DNA of 64,000 bases. Origin: Sycon ciliatum. Taxonomy: Eukaryota; Porifera; Calcarea; Leucosolenida; Sycettidae. This document shows, piece after piece, positions 1-10,425 of this stretch (positions within the stretch are counted from its first letter, which is position 1; each line of letters starts with the position of its first letter). The DNA lies in the NCBI RefSeq assembly GCF_964019385.1, contig NC_088643.1, positions 14,237,300-14,301,299 of the forward strand, given 5' to 3'. A model generated the notes under the pieces. The model saw only the letters and a program-made list of their open reading frames with translations, was not told where the DNA came from and searched no databases. A program made the translations under genes and the position numbers.

Positions 1-1330
1 CTCGGCGTCCAGAATGGGAGACGCTCGCTTCAGGAAGCCAATCCGCTGGTTAGCACGGGAAGCTAGGGAGCGGAGGTGGAAGGAGTAGCTCAGGGTGTCG
101 TCAAAGGTGACTCCCAGGAGTTTCAGCCGACTCTCTTCACTGACCGGTGTGCCGTCAAATGTTGCTCGAGGAGCTCCCAGGGCTGGCGATGGTGGCCTAT
201 AGACATAGCCTGCGTCTTGGAGGGCTCAAATTTGATCCTCCACTTATGTCCCCAACGGGAAAACACATCAATGCCCTGCTGGAGGAGCTCGGAGCCACAG
301 TCAATGTCAGCTCTTGATGTGAGGCAGTGGAAGAGAGTGGTGTCGTCAGCGTAGGCTGCTAGCTCCATACCTGGTGGGAGGTGGTCCTCGCCATCATTGG
401 TGTAGAGGATGAACAGGGTGGGGCCAAGGATACTGCCCTGCGGCACGCCAGCTTTGGTCGGGTACGGACTGGAAAGTTCACCTCCAACTGCAACCCTCAA
501 GTGACGATCAGTCAGGTAATCCCTCAGCCAAGCGAGAAGTGGACCAGTTACACCATAGCATTGTGCCTTGTGCAAAACGCCTACATGAGAGACGCGGTCG
601 AATGCGCCAGCCACATCAACTGCAATGACTCGAACTACACCACCTCTGGCTGCAACGCGACTCCATTGGTAGTTGAGTAGCGTGAGTATGTCCTGGGTGC
701 CGAATTGCGGAAGCCATACTGACTTTTCGATAAGATGTTGTGTGCCTCCAGGAACTGTCGGATTGAGTGGTTAATAATGGCCTCCATGACTTTTGAGAGG
801 AGGGAGATCGGGCGGTAGTTCTTAACATCAGACTTGGATTTTTTCTTGTGCACCGGCACAACCATTGCCGTCTTCCACATTGTAGGTTGCCGACCTTGGT
901 GGAAGGCCTGCGAAAAGAGCCGCGACACTGGTGCAGCCAGCTCTTTGCTGCATTGCCGGAGTACACGCCCGGGGATGCCATCTGGACCCGTGGCTTTGGC
1001 GGGGTGGAGTTGCCTCAGCTTCCGCTCAACCGTGCTTGGCCGAAAGTGGACATTGCGGAGTTGGGCTTGCGATCGGGGGCGGACTGGAGGGAGGCTGTTG
1101 GCTTGCAAGTCGTTGTCACCAAGACTGCACTTTGCGGAGAAATACTGCCCGAATGCTTCGGCCTTTTCGCTGCAGGTGGTGTGCTCAGTTCCGTTCGACG
1201 CACGCAGAACAGGTATGTCTGCAGAGCGGTGTCCTTGCCCACCTGCTCGCTTGACGGTTGTCCACCATTGTCGGCTGGAAAGGGCACCTTCTCTTATCTT
1301 TCGGCGGATACTGTAGGTATATCTCAAGAT
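1..1330 (-). pseudogene. Non-LTR retrotransposon (LINE) reverse transcriptase, frameshifted fragment
   Basis: On the minus strand the translation from about 1327 downward gives the fingers and palm of a LINE reverse transcriptase: KATGPDGIPGRVLR, then WKTAMVVPVHKKKSKSDVKNYRPISLLS, then SQYGF, then (new frame) VIAVDVAGAFDRVSH with the first catalytic Asp, GVPQGSILGPTLF, and AAYADDTTLF carrying the catalytic YADD box. A last frame continues with LLGVTFDDTLSYSFHLRSL and runs off the window at base 1. The frame changes near 695-705 and again near 190-215, so the copy is dead as assembled. No endonuclease domain is present upstream; homology stops near 1330, so it is 5' truncated. The motif order fits the Jockey/CR1-like group, but I cannot name the clade. 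Confidence 0.85.
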
Positions 1331-1818
1331 CCCTTATTGGCTGCAGCCATTGTAAGAATATAGATTATACATTATTATTCACGTTCATTCACCAAACGTG
1401 TCGCTGGTGTCAAAATAATAAGCTACAATTGTTGCAGATATGTTAGTTTGAACATGTTCATGTAATTATACACTTGCAGGTGTAGCATTCGGGATAATTC
1501 TCATAATGATATAGGCCACTGCCAATATAGATAATAATTATTATACAATTTGAAACTCGGATGTTGAGCCATAAATAATATGTAGAAGAGAAAAGGACAT
1601 ATGGATACGAGTTAAGAGTAACTATCCATCACTGTAACATGATACTATATACAGTCAGAAAGTGCAATAACTAGGCACAAAACTACATCAATTATTATAC
1701 AATTTGGAGATTTAGTAAACTTAGAGAATACAGAGGATAGAGAGAGAATGCATTATGGCGATCACTATGGACCGATTCCAGAAGGAAGACAGTTCAATCT
1801 GTTGACACTTGTATGTGC

Positions 1819-2628
1819 TTAGCAATTATACTTTCGACACTCCTTCTTGTGGCTGCAAGAATATCCAGTGATGATAAACGAATCACTCGCTGCCTCGAGC
1901 TTCCAGTCTTCAGTGCTGTTCGCACGTCTCAGATGCAGCGGGTGGTATATGCTGGCGGTACAGCCGCAAATGTCGGCGGCGTCCACTTCCGTGTCAATAT
2001 GGTGCACATAACTGAACATGTGCGTGGGAATGGTTTCATGCGTTGTGCTAAGCCGTTTGCACGCCCAATGATTCACACAGTTATCCTGGTGAGGGACATC
2101 CGGTTGCTTGGGCGCCAAGGGATGGTTTTGGTCTTTGCAGTAATAATCGAATTCCAGCTCATGGAGAGTACGTACAAGCGGTAGTGTTCTTCCATCAGGG
2201 CCGATGTATTCAGTTTCTGGTGCAGCATTAGATTGAACGCATGACACGTTGGCCTTTGCTGCTGGCATTGCTTGGGCGCTCTCTAGAAGATTGGCCCAGA
2301 ATGGACTCAGCATAGCCATAATGACAATAACGACACGATGACTGCACTCCTCCTATAAGACACATTTGCGTGGAAGATAGCACAACACAATTTGGCTGCT
2401 GAGATAAAGAATCAATTGGTAATGATATTACATGTGTACATTGTAGTACACAAACTGTAGCTAGAGTGACGATGTTGAACAGCACTAAAAGGCCCCATAC
2501 TCCCCACCTGAATGTTTCAGCCTTCAAGGCAGGTTGATATAATCAGGTCCACAGATTGTTTAAGCTTTGTAAAGATTTTATTCAAATTTCTCACTATGAG
2601 CCGGTTAAACAGCAGATCCTCTTACCAT
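1819..2628 (-). CDS. Secreted cysteine-rich protein, copy 1 (two exons)
   Basis: Unrecognised family. Gene model on the minus strand: start codon 2626-2628 immediately followed by donor GTAAGA, intron 2353-2625, acceptor CTTATAG, exon 2 from 2352 to the stop at 1819. The product is about 178 residues: M, then EECSHRVVIVIMAML..., a hydrophobic signal peptide ending around ESAQA, then a mature chain with nine cysteines (ASC-type, YYC, DNC, WAC, ICGC, YSC, KEC, YNC). The first sequon is NVS here and the second is NST in RRANSTEDW. This copy differs from copies 2-6 at about ten residues, for example CKDQNHPL for CNDQNHPF. An alternative is translation from MAML inside exon 2 without splicing. I infer secretion from the signal-like N terminus. 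The spaced IC-GC and YSC cysteines loosely recall cystine-knot cytokines, but no family is claimed. Confidence 0.7.
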
Positions 2629-2807
2629 GTTTCTGCTTTCGGTGAGAGCTGAGGAGTTGGTGTTCCCGACACAGAGCGTTGCTTATTCACAGGACAAGCA
2701 GCTACAACTTTCAACTCGCCTGATATTCTCTTTGCTTCGGGCGACTGGTCCGTCGAAAGTGAACTTATGGAGAAGATGAACTTGATGGTTTCCTCGAGAA
2801 CATTGAC

Positions 2808-2815
2808 TTTATATA
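2808..2815 (-). promoter_or_regulatory. TATA box of copy 1
   Basis: The minus strand reads CCTATATAAAG about 180 bases before the ATG at 2628. The same box is at the same distance in all seven units. No in-frame ATG lies between the expected transcription start and the start codon in this copy. Confidence 0.55.
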
Positions 2816-4302
2816 GGCCATGATGTCCAGCTGTAAGCAGCACGAATCCGGCGTAGATGAGTACGTTGGAAAAGGTGTATTGGGGCATTGGACAAATACA
2901 CGTTAACTGTTCTAAGAAAAGGGATTTCTAAATTTCGATTGTGCCTGTTACAATCAACGTGTTGCTGGAAACAATCAAGAAGTTGTCGCTCGCCAACTTT
3001 TGAAGAGGGTATGTTTGTAAAGTAGCTATTAGCTATAAGTAGCTATTCTTGGTGACGTGTGTGGCTAGCATGCGACTCAAATCAAGCAGATGCAAGTGTT
3101 TCAAAAGAGGGGATGCTGGAGCTGCACACCGCACAGATATTCCGTCACATGATAACCCGTGACCTGCCTTGCCCATCCATACTACTGGGTGATTCGATAG
3201 GACACTACGCGTCGATCAGACCACCCACCATTCACTTAGCAAGATGCCATGTTTCCACTCTTTGGGGGCCAGATCGTCAAACAGGGTGGAGGCTGTGGGC
3301 AAATTGAGTTCCAATTTATACCGCCCATTCGAGTGTATGTTCATCTTCATCCCGCGAGCAGATGTATACTCTCCAGGACACAAAAGTAACATGCATTGCA
3401 TGATCACTATTGTGTATTGCTGGGACTCGAAATGGCTGCCATTATGTTAGTTTTTATTCCAGCGGATCACCTCAAATACAATGACGTAAAGCACGGTCAC
3501 CGTCACTAATTTCTGCGAGTACACGTTAAATGAATACTAAATGGAAACCGGCCTCTCTGATAGTCCTACCTACACCAATCTACTATCTATTTACGTATCT
3601 GCCCACCTACCACTAACCTAAATATATACGTACATTGTACACACAGGCCTATATCTGCATTCACAACCTCTGCCATTGCTGACTGCCAAGTCGCATTACA
3701 GAAGTGCCACGTGAATCATGTACATGTACAGTCATGTATATACATGTACATCATCATAGTATGGATGCAGTCATAGTGTCGCACACACAACAAATACCAA
3801 TACTAGTGCATGCCAAACCATCTTCCTGTCTGAAAGTGTGCTCGGAAAGCTATAGTATTGTAATGTATGTGTATTTCGAAGGACATCATCTTGCAGCTTG
3901 GTTGTGCCATAAACATACACCACTCTACAGTCAAGAGAAATACGTACCTCAAACCACCCACCTGTATGGTAGGGCATTCCACCATCACCCGTTGCTCTGG
4001 GTGGTGCGGAAACCAGCAGGGATTAAAAAAAACCTTTGCCTTATAAGCTAACAGCACTGAAACCGACATTAACGTATTGCAAACACGTCATTTTTAAAGC
4101 CCATCTGTTTTCCCCCTAATCCCCGGAGCACAGTTTTCATCTAAATAGGCTAGATTTTGTTGGTCGTTTTTGGCAAAGGGATAGATAAGATGTCGCCTGA
4201 GAAATGGGCACTTTATCTTCACATTACTTTTTACCACTCACTACCAAAACTACCAGGGCACGTGATGACCTTCAACGCTTATCAGAATAGTATAAAGACG
4301 TA

Positions 4303-4502
4303 NNNNNNNNNNNNNNNNNNNNNNNNNNNNNNNNNNNNNNNNNNNNNNNNNNNNNNNNNNNNNNNNNNNNNNNNNNNNNNNNNNNNNNNNNNNNNNNNNN
4401 NNNNNNNNNNNNNNNNNNNNNNNNNNNNNNNNNNNNNNNNNNNNNNNNNNNNNNNNNNNNNNNNNNNNNNNNNNNNNNNNNNNNNNNNNNNNNNNNNNNN
4501 NN
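4303..4502. other. Assembly gap (200 N)
   Basis: A run of exactly 200 N. It lies in the 5' flank of inverted unit 1, so unit 1's junction with the unique DNA at 4503 is not resolved. Confidence 0.99.
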
Positions 4503-5184
4503 TTCCAGTCAGAGAATATCTATGCTGTGAGTAATGAGCCTTTAGAGCAATGCGAAAATTGACAGAGGACTGAACGCAGCGGATGTGTTCTAGAAGTTTG
4601 TTCCATTCCACAGATAAACTGAAGAGAGGGGTTTTAAGGAAATGGGCGCCAGAACGAGGTAAAACTATAGAGGACGGGTGACGACAACTAAGGGATACAT
4701 TAAATTTGAAACGAATTAGCAAAGACGGAAACTGGTAAAAGACATGATGAAAATACAGCAAGAACAGAATCTGACGACGCCACTGCAGGGATGACCAGTG
4801 ACCGGTGTGCGTGCTTGAGAAGCATTTCCTCGATTTCTGCTCCTCGTCTTTATCCTATGTACTGGTACATGTACCAAAATGGCTATCCATGAAACATACC
4901 AGAAAAGAGTACAATATTCTGCCAGTTTTTCTACCAGTATCATGGTTTCACCATTGCTACAGTAAGACTTAATATCGCTACCTGAGACCAGAGTACTAAT
5001 ATCAATCGCCAAAGCACCGTGAGTCAGCGTCGCCCCTGGGCGGTGAGACCAGAGGTGTTCGGCGTACTGGAAACGGAGCGTCTCTAGTCTGTACGTTTGT
5101 GCTATGATCCCTGGTGATGGTTTGGTCTGGAGAGCACTGTGTAAGTGGTGCTCTTCAGGCACAACCTTCCTCAGCTTACTCAGC
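4503..5184. other. Unique intergenic stretch between divergent units
   Basis: No homology to the repeat unit and no recognisable gene. A long minus-strand open frame (4716-5327) has no domain I recognise and overlaps the hammerhead ribozyme, so I do not call it. Confidence 0.4.
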
Positions 5185-5228
5185 CTCAACTGATGAGGGG
5201 TGAATTCCCCGAAACACTGTGTATTGAG
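5185..5228 (+). ncRNA. Type I hammerhead ribozyme (candidate)
   Basis: The plus strand has every hammerhead core element in order. CTCAA is the stem I 5' arm (5185-5189). CTGATGA is the core (5190-5196). GGGG-TGAATT-CCCC is stem II (5197-5210). GAA is the core (5211-5213). ACA-CTG-TGT is a short stem III hairpin (5214-5222). A at 5223 is the cleavage-site residue of a GUA triplet. TTGAG is the stem I 3' arm (5224-5228). The open end is stem I, so it is type I. A three-base-pair stem III is typical of retroelement hammerheads. Only one copy is seen here and no tandem monomer was found. No cleavage has been shown. Confidence 0.7.
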
Positions 5229-5375
5229 CAGGGAGCGGTGCTTTCTAAGTTTCTTGCAGGTGTGCCGAGTAGCAGGTTCAGTGGACGTCTCATGTGGCTC
5301 TGTGCATGGAAGTCCTGAGTCGGTCAAGTGATGTCAAGTCTAGTCGCAGGACAAGCGCCAGCCCTAGCATTCGCT

Positions 5376-5622
5376 CAGGTTGCTCAGCAAGCCTGAAGAC
5401 CGTGGCAGTAAAGACAAGAGAAAGCGAGGGAAGGGGCATAAAAGCAGCGAGGTCGATAGAAAGAAGAAAAGCAGGAGGCAAAGGATATGGAAGAAAGATT
5501 GTCCATTCCGTTCACTTCATACATCATGTCATGTTCCATTTGGGCAAATCCGGGCATTCCTCAGCAGGTTCAGGCGCGGAATAGCCGCCGCCACACTACT
5601 CTGCCCTGTGCCAGGTCCCTGA
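5376..5622 (+). other. Lysine/arginine-rich open frame, unassigned
   Basis: An open frame from 5380 reads SKPEDRGSKDKRKRGKGHKSSEVDRKKKSRRQRIWKK, a strongly basic low-complexity stretch. A plausible acceptor (TTGCTCAG) lies just upstream near 5390, so this could be a coding exon, but no partner exon or domain is visible. The composition alone could be chance in a purine-rich stretch. Confidence 0.15.
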
Positions 5623-5708
5623 TATGTGATCGATCTTCATTCGTCTCCAGCTTCAATCCCTTTGATGCGAGGTCCGTACTTAGTGTTGTTGGGAGTGTGG
5701 AAGGCGGA

Positions 5709-5911
5709 TAGGGTCCGGCGGATTCTGCTGGTAGAAAAATTGGCAGTATTCGGTGATTTTTCTGGTAAGTTTCATGCATGTTTGGTATGTGGATAAAGAA
5801 ATGGAGCAGAATTCGAGGAATTGCCCGCCATAAGGTTTGTATGGTTCTGCCAATTTCACTTCTTTTCGAGCAGAATCTGCCACCTTTTCGAGCAGAATCC
5901 CCCGGTCCCTA
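5709..5911. mobile_element. hAT-type MITE, 203 bp, with 8-bp target duplication
   Basis: The ends are imperfect inverted repeats. The left end reads TAGGGTCCGGCGGATTCTGC. The right end, reverse complemented, reads TAGGGACCGGGGGATTCTGC. The element is bracketed by the direct repeat AAGGCGGA (5701-5708 and 5912-5919). An 8-bp duplication and ends starting TAGG fit the hAT superfamily. It has no coding capacity. A related end, with TCGAGCATGATCCG then CCCCTAA, occurs near 6380-6407. Confidence 0.8.
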
Positions 5912-5919
5912 AAGGCGGA

Positions 5920-6580
5920 CAACCACGGGGTTTGTGCTCGCCCTTTGTTTGTCAGAAGTAGGATATCATGGCCATTTGGACTCCTTGTCCAGTCTGCAGA
6001 TGTGACCGAGTACAATCATGTAGTTGTATCCGAGAATCTCTTACCAGGCATCCGAAAAACAGAAGCAGATGCCCAATGAGGCTGTTATATACACAACTGC
6101 TATTGAAGGACCATACATGGCGCTTCTTGTCGATTTGGAGTAGTATTTTTTGCAGCCACTATAGGACATCTCCCAAAGGTTCAGCGTTTGCTCGTGAATT
6201 TGGTATTCCTCTTGCATATTATTGTCTTGTACTTCCACAAAGCTCCCAATCCACATCATGACAACTGTCTGAGTCCTTTTTTCATGACGATTATCTGTTC
6301 TTTTGGTCTTTTTGGTGTGAAGCATATGAAGCATAACTGGCTGTTTTCTCGAGCATCCGCTAGAGCATAATCTGGTCATTTTTCGAGCATGATCCGCTTA
6401 CCCCTAACAGAGGGACACGGAGAGGGGGGGGGGGGGGTGAGATATGGGGATTGTTAAAATGGATTTTGACACATGAAGGAATAGTTAGATGCACAAAAAT
6501 GTTAATATGGATAAAGGCTGGGCAAGTCGAGAGCCGTGGCAAGAGCTTTAAATGTCCGCCAATCGCCTTACGCACGGAAT
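5920..6580. other. Non-coding stretch with a MITE-like end and a G tract
   Basis: No gene recognised. A lone end resembling the 5709 MITE sits near 6380-6407, followed by a homopolymer G tract at about 6424-6437. Confidence 0.4.
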
Positions 6581-8102
6581 TATTTTATCCCTGTGTGCCT
6601 CAGCCAAGTAAAATCTTTCCCAGTAGGTGAAAGATATGTCACGGAGATTACGGGGAAATGCAGATAGGCTGTAAAGACGTGTTTGTAGTGCATTGATATC
6701 GGTTTCAGTGCTGTAAACTTAGAAGGCAAGTCAAAACTCTGGCCAAGCAGGATGATCGCAAGAGAAGCAGGTGCTGGCGGAATGCGCAACCATACAGGTG
6801 GGTGGGGGGGCTGATTTCCGTCTTGAATGCAGGGTGATGCGTATTTCTCGCACAACCAAGCTGGAAGGTGATATCCTTTGAAATGCACAGAACTAGCCTT
6901 TCGGGCAAACTTTCAGAGAAGACGAGGGATTGGTATTTTTCGGTATTGTTTGTGTGTATGGATGTGTTTGTGTACATACATGCATGACGTGGCCCTTCTG
7001 CATTGCGACTAGGAAGTCAGCAATAATGACAGACGTCGTAACGTTAAATGGAGATGTACAGTGTACATGTACATGTACGTACGCATGTACCAGTGAAACT
7101 ACAGATGTAGGTGGTGGTAGTGGTGGTGGTGGGGTTACTAGCAAAACAATTAAGGTTACTGGCACTAGTAGGTAAGCAGATGCATCGATTGGTAGCAGGT
7201 AGGTAGGGTTATCAGGGAAGTAGGTTGCCATTGGAATTGACTAGAAACAAGTACGTAGATTCCCAAATTGAAGACAAAAGCAAGACCCCTGAGAACGACA
7301 TTGAGTAGTTTGATTGTGCATCTTCTGATCTTGTCCCGCCTCATCATATCAGATTTACATATGCACAGTCTTGAATGGTTAAAAGTGTATGTGTGGCAAG
7401 AAAGATTCAGCTTATTGTTTTTTTTTTGATGATCCAATGGAATACTAACACATGGCCGTAATTCGTGTCCCCGTATTGCACAGCAATGACCACTGAAATG
7501 CATGTCGCATTTGTGTCTTGAGGCGTACATGTATGCTTCTTTTGATGCAATGATGGGCTGAAGAGGAACACACACTGGCATGGGCACGTCGAACACAATC
7601 CACGTTAGTTTTGCCCACAAACCCCAACTTGTTTGACGATCTGGCCAATTGCTTTATGCAACCAGCCCCACAAAAAGTGGAAACATGGCATCTTGCTAAG
7701 TGAATGGTGGGTGGTCTTATCGAAGCGTAGTGTCCAATCGAATCACCCCGTAATATCGATGGGCAAAGCACGTCAGGGGTTATCATGTGACGGAATATCT
7801 GTGTGGCGAGTGACTCCAGCATCCCCCTTTTGAGGAACTTACATCTGCTTGATTTGAGTCGCATGCCAGCCACAAACTCCACCAGGAATAGCTACTTTAC
7901 AAACCTACCCTCTTCAAAAGTTGGAGAGCGACAACGTTTTGATTGTTACCAGCACCACGTTGCTTGGAACAGGCACAATCGAAAATTAGAAATCCCCTTT
8001 TCTTAGAACAGTTAACGTGCATTTGTCCAATGCCCCAATACACCTTTTCCCACGTACTCATCCACGCCGGATTCTTGCTGCTTACAGCTGGACATCATGG
8101 CC

Positions 8103-8110
8103 TATATAAA
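8103..8110 (+). promoter_or_regulatory. TATA box of copy 2
   Basis: TATATAAA in the context GGCCTATATAAAGTC, 187 bases before the start codon at 8290. Its spacing puts the transcription start near 8130 and gives a 5'UTR of about 160 bases. Confidence 0.55.
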
Positions 8111-8289
8111 GTCAATGTTCTCGAGGAAACCATCAAGTTCATCTTCTCCATAAGTTCACTTTCGACGGACCAGTCGCCCGAAGCAAAGAGAATATCAGGC
8201 GAGTTGAAAGTTGTAGCTGCTTGTCCTGTGAATAAGCAACGCTCTGTGTCGGGAACACCAACTCTTCAGCTCTCACCGAAAGCAGAAAC

Positions 8290-9114
8290 ATGGTAAGAGG
8301 ATCTGCTGTTTTACCGGCTCATAGTGAGAAATTTGAATAAAATCTTTAAAATTTAAAGGCTTAAACAATCTGTGGACCGGATTATATCAACCTGCCTTGA
8401 AGGCTGAAACATTCAGGTGGGGAGTATGTGGCCTTTTAGTGCTGTTCAACATCATCACTCTAGCTACAGTTTGTGTACTACTTGAAGTACAATGTACACA
8501 TGTAATATGATTACAAATTGATTCTTTATCTCAGCAGACAAATTGTGTTGTGCTATCTTCCACGCAAATGTGTCTTATAGGAGGAGTGCAGTCATCGTGT
8601 CGTTATTGTCATTATGGCTATGCTGAGTGCATTCTGGGCCAATCTTCTAGAGAGCGCCCAAGCAATGCCAGTAGCAAAGGCCAACTCGTCATGCGTTCAA
8701 TCTACTGCTGCACCAGAAACTGAATACAACGGCCCTGATGGAAGAACACTACCGCTTGTACGTACTCTCCATGAGCTGGAATTCGATTATTACTGCAACG
8801 ACCAAAACCATCCCTTTGCGCCCAAGCAACCGGATGTCCCTCACCAGGATAAATGTGTGAATCATTGGGCGTGCAAACGGCTTAGCACAACGCATGAAAC
8901 CATTCCCACGCACATGTTCAGTTATGTGCACCGTATTGACACGGAAGTGGACGCCGCCGACATTTGCGGCTGTACCGCCAGCATATACCACCCGCTGCAT
9001 CTGAGACGTGCGAACAGCACGGAAGACTGGAAGCTCGAGGCAGCGAGTGATTCGTATATCATCACTGGATATTCTTGCAGCCACAAGAAGGAGTGTCGAA
9101 AGTTTAATTGCTAA
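8290..9114 (+). CDS. Secreted cysteine-rich protein, copy 2 (two exons)
   Basis: Exon 1 contributes only ATG (8290-8292) and ends at the donor GTAAGAGG. The intron is 8293-8580 with acceptor GTCTTATAG. Exon 2 is 8581-9114. The junction is in phase 0 and gives MEECSHRVVIVIMAMLSAFW, a basic then hydrophobic leader, with predicted cleavage after LLESAQA. The mature chain (about 146 residues) has nine cysteines, an odd number that would suit a disulfide-linked dimer. Sequons are NSS and NST. An in-frame stop (TAG of the acceptor) directly precedes exon 2, which supports an exon boundary there. The protein is identical to copy 3. The nearest AATAAA is about 785 bases after the stop (near 9899). 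Function unknown. Confidence 0.72.
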
Positions 9115-10077
9115 GCACATACAAGTGTCAACAGATCGAACTGTCTTTCGTCTGGAATCTGTCCATGGTGATCGGCATGTAATACATTCTCTCTCTACCC
9201 TCTGTATTCCCAAAGTTATCCAAATCTCCAAATTGGACAATTTATCTAATTTGGCAGTGGCCTATATCATGATGAGAATTATTCCGAATGCTACACCTTC
9301 AGACAATTACATGCACATGTACTTCAAGTACATATTGTCAATTACTTTACGTTTGGGCTTGGTTTAAATCTGGCTTTGGAAAATTATATTTTGCAATTTC
9401 TATCAGGTTCAGCCTCATTTCCTCTGTGCTGCGCTGATGAGTAAAGAAAGAATGGAACAGCTCTGTTCTCTGAGTACTGTCAATTACATGTATATACTGG
9501 CATATCTGCAAAAATCGTAGCTGACTTTTTGACACCAGCGACTAGTTTGATGAATTTATGTATGGATTGCACAACACTTTCAGCTCGTGCTTAACTTGGT
9601 TGCGCTCACCTTCCTGTCCTTATATATTTTTTTAATAATTTACAACCTTCCCCGTTGGAAGGCTGTTGGAGTGAGCATCTGATATGTACTAGAGTTGATT
9701 GTCAGTTAGGTGTAGAACGTCAGTACCGCTGGTCAGTGTCGTGCAATGTTATCGCATGAGCTGGTTGTCAAGTACTAAGTAGCTGGTGGTGATAGTGGAC
9801 ATTATAGTGTAACTTGTAGCTCTTTTGGTCCTCTTTTCGTCTTATAGCTTAATTATTGGCTCTCCACCCGAGTCTAACCTAAATATGTAATAGATAAAAA
9901 TAAAAAAAGTGTGAAGGACTGGCTTTCCCAAGTCCCGTAACATGGCAGCCCCTGTTGCGGCCGAGCCGCCCCTTCACAGCTAAGGTCCTGTGCACAATTG
10001 GTCAAGTCAAATAGTTAGTTCCGAAGTACGAGTCGTACAAATCAATAGTACAGCAGAAAAGGAGCAGCAAACACGTA

Positions 10078-10325
10078 GGCGAGAGAGATAGACAGACAGA
10101 GAGAGATAGACAGGCAGAGAGAGATAGAGACAGGCTGAAAGAGAGAGACAGCGATAGAGATAGATAGATAAATAGATAGATAGATAGATAGAGAGAGAAT
10201 AGAGATTAGAGATGAGAGAGAGAGTGATACACACAGACAGAAAGAGAAAGAGCGAGAAAGATAAAGATAGAGAGATACACGCACCGTCACAGAGAGGAAT
10301 AGAGAGAGAAAGAGTGAGAGATAGG

Positions 10326-10387
<62 letters not shown>

Positions 10388-10425
10388 GATAGGGAAGAGA
10401 GAGAAGGAGAGAAAGAGTCTAGGAA
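10078..10425 (+). repeat. GA/GATA/GACA microsatellite of unit 2
   Basis: Interrupted purine-rich repeat of GA, GATA and GACA motifs. It creates long artificial Ser/Leu-rich frames on the minus strand. Confidence 0.9.

Larger units (their letters stand above)
1380..4302 (-). repeat. Array unit 1 (inverted, partial)
   Basis: This stretch is the reverse complement of the gene-bearing part of the ~6 kb unit found six times on the plus strand downstream. It starts beside the LINE fragment with a diverged copy of the unit's 3' flank (the GACACCAGCGAC segment, 1380-1420). It runs back through exon 2, intron, exon 1 and the 5' flank into the first N gap. It is the only inverted unit, so genes 1 and 2 are divergently transcribed. 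Confidence 0.85.

Noticed and set aside
8032..8296. Plus-strand frame MPQYTFSHVLIHAGFLLL...SPKAETW covering exon 1 in several units.
   Set aside because: It spans the TATA box and upstream promoter. Its frame would leave phase 2 at the donor and give stops in exon 2. The 5'UTR-plus-ATG model explains the same sequence better.
8749..9240. Long minus-strand frame (163 residues) opposite exon 2, present in every unit (for example 14882-15433, 20014-20505).
   Set aside because: It is the antisense shadow of the conserved cysteine-rich exon. It does not have a promoter, splice sites or a recognisable protein, and its conservation follows from the sense exon.
9430..9460. CTGATGAGTAAAGAAAG, resembling a hammerhead core, in several units.
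   Set aside because: There is no stem II between CTGATGA and GAAA and no stem I or III pairing, so it is not a hammerhead.
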